The notes under the pieces are model-generated. The model was not told the DNA's origin, searched no databases, and saw only the letters and a list, made by a program, of their open reading frames with translations. A stretch of DNA of 64,000 nucleotides from UBA1723 sp045641625 (GTDB lineage: Bacteria > Bacteroidota > Bacteroidia > Bacteroidales > Paludibacteraceae): assembly GCA_045641625.1 (NCBI GenBank), contig JAZUHH010000025.1:1-64000 (forward strand). The letters run 5' to 3'. Shown one piece after another: positions 59,035 through 64,000 of the stretch (the stretch's first letter is position 1; each line of letters begins with the position of its first letter). Made by a program: the position numbers and the translations under genes.

Positions 59035-59238
59035 ATGGCAATAGAATGTCTGTCTTGCGAATATCGTATGGACGATAATGCTAAAAAATGTCCTAAGTGT
59101 GGTGCACCTGTTCCGCAAAATGGATTTCTTGCTCCTAATTATAAAATAGGTAAAGTTGTCCTGTGGATTGTTATTGCAATTAGCGCAGCGTTTGAGTTAT
59201 ATGTAAATTTAATAATAGGTGGATTTTTGTTAAAATAA
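59035..59238 (+). CDS. Small zinc-ribbon membrane protein
   Basis: A 67-residue protein with an N-terminal zinc ribbon, CLSCEYRMDDNAKKCPKCGA (two CxxC pairs), a short linker and one C-terminal transmembrane helix (VVLWIVIAISAAFELYVNLI). Such zinc-ribbon/TM proteins are widespread and uncharacterised; the ribbon would sit in the cytosol. Co-transcribed with the related gene 5 nt downstream, which suggests duplication and joint function. Confidence 0.72.
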   Translation: MAIECLSCEYRMDDNAKKCPKCGAPVPQNGFLAPNYKIGKVVLWIVIAISAAFELYVNLIIGGFLLK

Positions 59239-59243
59239 ATATT

Positions 59244-59729
59244 ATGGCAAGAAAATGTTATCATTGCGGACATCTTATGAGCGATATTGCTAAAAAGTGT
59301 CCAACATGTGGAACTCCTGTTCTAGTGCAGGAGTCACAAACTAGTCCTTTTGGTACTATGAACAAAAGTACACTTGAAAGAGGTAAAAATACTAAGGCAG
59401 AGGATGGAGTAGAGGAGTTGTCTGCTAATATAGCGCATTACTTCGATCTTGTGGCAACTTTTGCGATAGTTCTAGGTATTATAAATTTATTAATTTCTAT
59501 TCCTGCGGTATTGGGTCTGGTATCGCAGAATCCTGTACTTCTCGTTGTTTTTTTACCCGTTATAGTTGCAGAGATACTAGTTATTATTTATTTTCCTAGA
59601 TTTATTAGGTGGATTGGAAGGATGATATATAGTGTAAATATGTTATTTTTCAATATGTCAACTACACTTAAGAGAATAGAGATTAGACTTGCTCAAGAGG
59701 AAGAAAACAAGAAGAAAGATGTTGGGTAA
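59244..59729 (+). CDS. Zinc-ribbon membrane protein, paralogue of the upstream gene
   Basis: A 161-residue protein starting with the same type of zinc ribbon, CYHCGHLMSDIAKKCPTCGT (CxxC x14 CxxC), then a hydrophilic stretch (KNTKAEDGVEELSANIAHYF) and two transmembrane helices (LVATFAIVLGIINLLISIPA; NPVLLVVFLPVIVAEILVII), with a basic/acidic C terminus (IRLAQEEENKKKDVG). The ribbon plus two-helix arrangement is found in many small bacterial membrane proteins of unknown function. It ends 24 nt before an excellent terminator. Confidence 0.75.
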   Translation: MARKCYHCGHLMSDIAKKCPTCGTPVLVQESQTSPFGTMNKSTLERGKNTKAEDGVEELSANIAHYFDLVATFAIVLGIINLLISIPAVLGLVSQNPVLLVVFLPVIVAEILVIIYFPRFIRWIGRMIYSVNMLFFNMSTTLKRIEIRLAQEEENKKKDVG

Positions 59730-59753
59730 ATCTTTTGTATAATCTCATCCCAT

Positions 59754-59794
59754 AATCGTTCATCGGCATTCGCAGATGAACGATTTTTTTTTTG
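59754..59794 (+). terminator. Terminator after the zinc-ribbon pair
   Basis: AATCGTTCATC pairs perfectly with GATGAACGATT (59775-59785), then nine T. Confidence 0.92.
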
Positions 59795-59803
59795 TAGCAT
59801 AGG

Positions 59804-59834
59804 TTTGCATCTACCAAATTTTTTCGTATCTTTG
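59804..59834 (+). promoter_or_regulatory. Promoter for murB
   Basis: TTTG at 59804-59807, 19-nt spacer, TATCTTTG at 59827-59834. Perfect consensus, 25 nt before the ATG. Confidence 0.85.
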
Positions 59835-59859
59835 CCCAACAAAGACAAATTATATTCCT

Positions 59860-60888
59860 ATGATTACTACAAAGCAGAATTTCTCGCTGATAAATAACAA
59901 TACCTTCCGTATAGACAAATGTGCTAAGGTCTATGTGGAATATGAAACTGAAACGGATCTTGTTGATTACGTCAAGAACGGTGCGCTTAAAAACGGAAAA
60001 TATATCTTCATTGGTGAGGGTAGCAACCTTCTCCTTACTCAGGATTTTGACGGGGTTGTGGTGCGTTCTCTCAACAAGGAGATCAGTGTTGTTGCCGAGA
60101 ATGACAAAGAAATTTTTGTGAAGGCCGGAGCAGGGCTCCATTTCGATGACCTGATTGCCTATTGTGTTGAGAAAGGGTTTGCCGGCATAGAGAATCTGTC
60201 ATTGATTCCAGGCACTGTCGGAGCCTCTGCGGTGCAGAATGTCGGTGCATACGGAGTTGAGGCCGGAGACAGAATTCACTCTGTCCGCATGGTGGATGTA
60301 GAAAGCGGAGAAGTTGTTGAGGCTGGCAAGTCGGAGTGCGAGTTCGGATATAGAATGAGTCGCTTCAAGAAAGATTGGGCGAACAGATATGCTGTTGTTT
60401 CCGTAACCTATCGCTTGGACAAGAACCCTGAATTTGTGCTTTCCTATGGTGGCCTGAGCAAGATGATGGAAGGCAAGGAAATCTCTCTGCAGTCGGTTCG
60501 TGATTGTGTGATAGCAGTTCGAAAAGACAAACTTCCCGCAGTGGAGGAGTATGGAAGCGCAGGCAGTTTCTTCAAGAATCCTATTGTAAGCAAGGAAAGA
60601 TATGACAAGGTGGTCAAGGTGCTGAGAGATGCGTGCGACGAGTCGGCTGTGCCTATGTACGAGGTTTCAGACTCTGAGGTCAAGATCCCGGCAGGCTGGC
60701 TTATCGAGAAATGCGGATGGAAAGGTCAAAAACGCGGCGAGGTCGGAGTCTGGCACAAGCAGGCGCTGATTCTTGTGAACTACGGAAACGGAGACGGCAA
60801 GGATGTCCAGGACCTTGCAAAGTCAATCCAGACCGATGTGTGGGACAAGTTTGGAATCGAACTCAGCCCCGAAGTGATAATGATATAG
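59860..60888 (+). CDS. murB: UDP-N-acetylenolpyruvoylglucosamine reductase
   Basis: A 342-residue FAD enzyme that reduces UDP-GlcNAc-enolpyruvate to UDP-MurNAc with NADPH in peptidoglycan synthesis. FAD-binding motifs are FIGEGSNLLL (residues ~50-59) and GTVGASAVQNVGAYG; YRMSRFKKDW contains the substrate-binding Tyr and Arg; SAGSFFKNPIV contains the catalytic Ser; and the catalytic Glu is in the last segment. The length fits the type I (E. coli-like) enzyme with the additional Tyr loop. It has its own promoter. Confidence 0.94.
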   Translation: MITTKQNFSLINNNTFRIDKCAKVYVEYETETDLVDYVKNGALKNGKYIFIGEGSNLLLTQDFDGVVVRSLNKEISVVAENDKEIFVKAGAGLHFDDLIAYCVEKGFAGIENLSLIPGTVGASAVQNVGAYGVEAGDRIHSVRMVDVESGEVVEAGKSECEFGYRMSRFKKDWANRYAVVSVTYRLDKNPEFVLSYGGLSKMMEGKEISLQSVRDCVIAVRKDKLPAVEEYGSAGSFFKNPIVSKERYDKVVKVLRDACDESAVPMYEVSDSEVKIPAGWLIEKCGWKGQKRGEVGVWHKQALILVNYGNGDGKDVQDLAKSIQTDVWDKFGIELSPEVIMI

Positions 60889-61026
60889 CAAAAGCGTAAA
60901 CTTTTTCATTGTGTGAGCTTGTTTTGCCGATAAGTTTGTCAAAAAGTCGGAGAAATGGCATTTATAAACAAAAATTATAGTAACTTAGCGGCGAATTCAA
61001 CAATTATTAAGAAATAAATTTAGATA

Positions 61027-62373
61027 ATGGGCTTTTTTAGTAAGATATTCGGAAGCAAGGAAAACAAAGAACAAGAAGTTCAACCAGTTGATAATAAAAC
61101 AGTTCCTGTAGAGGAGAAACCTGTAGAGGAACCAGCAGAGGAAAAGGATGTAGAGACTCCTGCTGAGGTTAAGGAGGAACCAGCTGCAGAGGAGCCTAAA
61201 TCTACGGAAACTAAAGCAGCAGGCTCAAACAACGCTGGCCAGGTGGATTTGAGCAAGTGGAGAATCGCCCCTAACGGAGAGGACGGTACTCCTGAATTCC
61301 AGCCAAACGCAGAGGGCAACCAGCAGATGCAGGTGCTTTTGAAGTGCGATATGGGTGACGAGGAGTCTTTGACTGATGACAGAAGAAAGGCTTTGGTTGA
61401 GCAGGTGTTCAAGGGCCCAGAAGGCGTGAAACTTTTCGGACAGGACACTTTGATAGAGAATGTCTTCCTTATCTCATACATGCAGAATGTAATGGTGCCT
61501 AAGGCTCAGGAGGCGAACAACCAGAATGACTTGGCGGTGTTCTCGAACTTGATAGGCTTGTACTCGAGAATGTTGGTTGCCAAGATCACAAGACTGGAAA
61601 AGTGGGTTGCAATCGGCTCGCAGGTGACAGGGTTCCCATTCGAGATGGGCAAGATGGCACTTGTCTTGATTCAGGACAAATACGCTGACGAGATGGTTGA
61701 TGTGATGAGCAACCAGCAGAACTATAAGGTGGCAAAGAACGATATTGCTCACGAGCATTTCTCTCATTTCGCAGATTTCTTGAGAAGATGCGGATATGCA
61801 GGAATCGCAATCTCTGACGGAAAGCATCCGGGTGTGGCTATTCCTCTTGACCTGTTCTTTACAGGTGACAATGAGCCAAAGGTAGGCCAGATGGAGAATC
61901 CTATGTTGATGGGCGCAATGATTTCCTTCATGCAGGAGATTCGCCGTGGCATAGACGTGAACACATTGCCTGCTGAAGACCAGGAGGGCTACAAGCAGAT
62001 ATTGTCTCGTATGCAGGGACAGATGTTCTACCAGATAGCAAATGCAGACTTCGTTGTCCCTACAAAGAAGGATGAGCAGGGTCGTGAGTTGAACCCAAGC
62101 TTCCAAAACCCTGAGGGAACAGAGAGAATGCTTGCAGTCTTTACTGATGTTCAGGAGATGGACGGCGCGTTCCCAATGAAAGACGGCTGGATCTCTATAC
62201 CTACTCCGTTTGACAGAATTGTTGACATGATCAATTCCAACAACGGTGCCGGATTTGTAATCAACAGCGCTTCCATCAGCGTTCCTGTGCCAAAGGACAT
62301 GATGAACCACATTGCGCAGATGAAGGCTAACGAGGAGGAGAGCAAGAAGAAAAATGAGGAGACTCAAAACTAA
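61027..62373 (+). CDS. SseB-like domain protein
   Basis: A 448-residue soluble protein with no signal peptide. Residues 15-72 form a low-complexity Glu/Pro/Lys/Val linker (VEEKPVEEPAEEKDVETPAE), then a helical domain (~80-240) beginning WRIAPNGEDGTPEFQPNAEG, and the C-terminal part (~315-425) resembles the SseB N-terminal fold: FYQIANADFVVPTKKDEQGR, MLAVFTDVQEM, WISIPTPFDRIVDMI, GFVINSASISVPVPKDMM. SseB affects serine sensitivity in E. coli; its mechanism is unclear. The OmpA-type lipoprotein gene begins 14 nt after this stop. Confidence 0.7.
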   Translation: MGFFSKIFGSKENKEQEVQPVDNKTVPVEEKPVEEPAEEKDVETPAEVKEEPAAEEPKSTETKAAGSNNAGQVDLSKWRIAPNGEDGTPEFQPNAEGNQQMQVLLKCDMGDEESLTDDRRKALVEQVFKGPEGVKLFGQDTLIENVFLISYMQNVMVPKAQEANNQNDLAVFSNLIGLYSRMLVAKITRLEKWVAIGSQVTGFPFEMGKMALVLIQDKYADEMVDVMSNQQNYKVAKNDIAHEHFSHFADFLRRCGYAGIAISDGKHPGVAIPLDLFFTGDNEPKVGQMENPMLMGAMISFMQEIRRGIDVNTLPAEDQEGYKQILSRMQGQMFYQIANADFVVPTKKDEQGRELNPSFQNPEGTERMLAVFTDVQEMDGAFPMKDGWISIPTPFDRIVDMINSNNGAGFVINSASISVPVPKDMMNHIAQMKANEEESKKKNEETQN

Positions 62374-62386
62374 ATACGAGGAACTT

Positions 62387-63316
62387 ATGAGGAAACTAGT
62401 TTATTTTGCACTGTCGGTGATGCTCTGCACATCGTGTGTTCCAAAGAAGAAATATACTGAGTTAAGCGAGGAGTTGGACGACTGCTACAAGGCAAAGCAG
62501 GCTCAAAATTCCGCTTTGGCGGCAAATCGCCAGACTATCGAGGACTTGGAGTCTAACCGAGCTTCTCTTCAGAAGTCTATAGATGCTCTTGTAAAGGATA
62601 CTTTGAACAAGGGCAAGAGCTTGGCCCAGAACAAGATTGACCTTGACAACTTGAAGAAACTTAACAAGAAGCTTGCCGACCAGTTGAAGAACTCGAGAAG
62701 CGAGAGCGAGGTTAAGCAGCTGCTTGACCAGTTGTCGAGCATGCAGAACAAGCTGCAGAGCAGAGAGGACAGCCTGTCTGCAAAGGAAAAGGAGATGGCT
62801 TCGCTTACAGCAATGCTTGCCCGTCAGGACAGCATGATGAAGAACTTGAAGAAGAAGGTTTCCGACGCATTGACTAACTTCGAGGGCAAGGGACTTTCCG
62901 TAATCAACAAGAATGGAAAGGTTTACGTCTCTATGGATAACAAGCTGTTGTTCTCGTCTGGAAGCTGGGAGGTCGGCAAGAACGGTCTTGAGGCTCTTGA
63001 AAGCATCGGAGATTTCCTTGCACAGAACAAGGACATTCATGTAGTTGTAGAGGGACACACAGACAATGTTCCCTACACAGGCAACGGATACATCATTGAC
63101 AACTGGGATTTGAGTGCCAAGCGTGCTACAGCTATCGTTCGCGCATTGATCGGCAACAAGGATATCGACCCTGCCAGAATCACTGCTTCCGGACGTGCTG
63201 AGTTTGTTCCTCTTGATCCTGCTGACACAAAGGAGGCCAAGGCAAAGAACAGACGTACAGAGATCATCCTTAGCCCTAACATGGATGAGTTGATGAAGCT
63301 TATCAGCAACGAGTAG
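62387..63316 (+). CDS. OmpA-family peptidoglycan-binding lipoprotein
   Basis: A 309-residue lipoprotein. The ATG at 62387 (MRKLVYFALSVMLCTSC) gives a lipobox with lipidated Cys17; the frame opens 33 nt earlier, overlapping the preceding gene. Residues ~20-160 are a long coiled coil (QTIEDLESNRASLQKSIDAL, LDNLKKLNKKLADQLKNSRS). The C-terminal OmpA domain (~185-300) has GHTDNVPYTGNGY, the Asp of NWDLSAKRA and the Arg of NRRTEII, which bind diaminopimelate in peptidoglycan. It would tether the outer membrane to the cell wall. Similar coiled-coil OmpA lipoproteins occur throughout Bacteroidota. Confidence 0.9.
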   Translation: MRKLVYFALSVMLCTSCVPKKKYTELSEELDDCYKAKQAQNSALAANRQTIEDLESNRASLQKSIDALVKDTLNKGKSLAQNKIDLDNLKKLNKKLADQLKNSRSESEVKQLLDQLSSMQNKLQSREDSLSAKEKEMASLTAMLARQDSMMKNLKKKVSDALTNFEGKGLSVINKNGKVYVSMDNKLLFSSGSWEVGKNGLEALESIGDFLAQNKDIHVVVEGHTDNVPYTGNGYIIDNWDLSAKRATAIVRALIGNKDIDPARITASGRAEFVPLDPADTKEAKAKNRRTEIILSPNMDELMKLISNE

Positions 63317-63343
63317 CTAAGGCAACTCGTGACGGACAAATAC

Positions 63344-63370
63344 AAAAAAGGAGCAGTCTGCTCCTTTTTT
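63344..63370 (+). terminator. Terminator after the OmpA-type lipoprotein
   Basis: AAAAAAGGAGCA, 3-nt loop GTC, TGCTCCTTTTTT: a 12-bp perfect stem with T-tract. Confidence 0.92.
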
Positions 63371-63406
63371 GATATTCATTATTCGTATAACAAAGAACTT
63401 TAGAAG

Positions 63407-64000
63407 ATGATTTTTAACAGGTTAGTGTCGCTGTTGTTTGCAGTGATGACCTTTTGCATTACATATTCTCAGATCAATACTGATCGTGTGATGTCCATCG
63501 GAAAGAATGCTCTCTATTTCGAGGACTACGTTCTTGCTATACAATATTTTAACCAGGTGATAGGTGCAAAGCCTTATCTTGCCGAACCATATTTCTGTCG
63601 TGCTGTGGCGAAAATAAGTCTTGAGGATTATGTCGGCGCAGAGAGTGACTGTGACTTGGCTCTGGAAAGAAATCCGTTCATTGTAAAGGCCTATCATTGT
63701 CGCGGCATTGCACGTATAAACCAGAACAAGGTCGAGGAGGCGTTGGCTGACTTCGAAAAAGGGCTTGAGTTTGACGCCCGAAACCAGAACTTGATAACCT
63801 GCAAGGGTTTGGTGTTGATGCAGGACAAGAAGTATGAGGAAGCCCGAAACCAGTTTGATCTGGCAATAAAGTACCAGCCCAAGAACCCTCAGCCTTATCT
63901 TTACAGAAGTCGCTCTTACCTTTTGGAAGACGATACGGTTCACGCCATGCAGGACGTAAACCATGCAATCTCTTTGGACAAGTATAATCCGGACGGGCTG
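63407..64000 (+). CDS. TPR-repeat secreted protein, 3' end outside the window
   Basis: An open frame of 198 codons from the ATG at 63407 to the last base, so the gene continues beyond the window. A signal peptide (MIFNRLVSLLFAVMTFCITY) precedes at least five tetratricopeptide repeats: GKNALYFEDYVLAIQYFNQV, FCRAVAKISLEDYVGAESDC, HCRGIARINQNKVEEALADF, CKGLVLMQDKKYEEARNQFD and LYRSRSYLLEDDTVHAMQDV. Each has the W/L-G-Y-A-F-P-type helix-pair spacing. TPR proteins are protein-binding scaffolds, here probably in the periplasm or envelope. It follows a strong terminator and so is separately transcribed. Confidence 0.85.
   Translation, partial: MIFNRLVSLLFAVMTFCITYSQINTDRVMSIGKNALYFEDYVLAIQYFNQVIGAKPYLAEPYFCRAVAKISLEDYVGAESDCDLALERNPFIVKAYHCRGIARINQNKVEEALADFEKGLEFDARNQNLITCKGLVLMQDKKYEEARNQFDLAIKYQPKNPQPYLYRSRSYLLEDDTVHAMQDVNHAISLDKYNPDGL

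Noticed and set aside
61474..62367. Long minus-strand ORF of 297 codons
   Set aside because: It is antisense to the SseB-like gene, rich in His, Leu and Val from reverse-reading of Lys/Glu codons, and has no start signal or domain.

Overview
The window is a chromosomal stretch from a member of the Bacteroidales (Bacteroidota). Four things point there. Several secreted proteins end in type IX secretion (T9SS) sorting domains. Promoters follow the Bacteroidota pattern TTG/TTTG - about 20 nt - TAnnTTTG, and start codons have A-rich leaders rather than Shine-Dalgarno sequences. Gene types are typical of the group: a FeoA-FeoB fusion, a fused CcsBA cytochrome c synthetase, a glycine-lipid acyltransferase pair, BspA-type leucine-rich repeats and FISUMP-like lipid-free secreted proteins. 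A secreted GH5 cellulase-like enzyme suggests a plant-fibre or gut/rumen habitat. I cannot name a genus from the sequence alone.

Layout. 1-618: 3' part of a secreted FISUMP-domain protein. 945-12549: a 3519-residue T9SS type B surface protein followed by its PorP/SprF-like partner. 12835-15546: a BspA-type lipoprotein and two FISUMP proteins. 15695-17185: two orphan membrane proteins. 17393-22041: a TolC/MacA/MacB-type tripartite efflux operon. 22124-26098: folate salvage, dGTPase, lipid A kinase (LpxK) and purine nucleoside phosphorylase. 26215-32205 (minus strand): one apparent operon of a Rid-family protein, CcsBA, FeoAB and a 57-residue Cys-rich FeoB-associated protein, linking cytochrome c assembly with ferrous iron uptake. 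32341-34072 (minus): glycine-lipid type acyltransferases. 34160-34265 (minus): a short RNA with its own promoter and terminator.

34612-36882: a very strongly codon-biased secreted GH5 enzyme. 37121-44896: a B-repeat protein, pyrE, an SRPBCC protein, a zincin-like secreted protein, a coiled-coil protein, and a two-gene FISUMP cassette bracketed by near-identical hairpins. 45070-45225: a FISUMP fragment. 45337-49425: dnaE. 49677-54598: a second efflux operon (TolC, HlyD, two ABC-2 permeases, no ATPase) preceded by a 30-bp near-palindrome. 54959-55031: initiator tRNA-Met. 55411-57980: a porin-like protein, PII and AmtB ammonium operon. 58394-58904: a long structured leader with a terminator in front of a tiny helix-turn-helix gene. 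59035-64000: zinc-ribbon proteins, murB, an SseB-like protein, an OmpA-type lipoprotein and the start of a TPR protein.

The most unusual elements are the structured, apparently bistable leader at 58394-58665, the promoter-terminator small RNA at 34160-34265, the shared hairpin that recurs only next to FISUMP loci, and several unassigned operator-like palindromes. No CRISPR array, insertion sequence, prophage or rRNA gene is visible.
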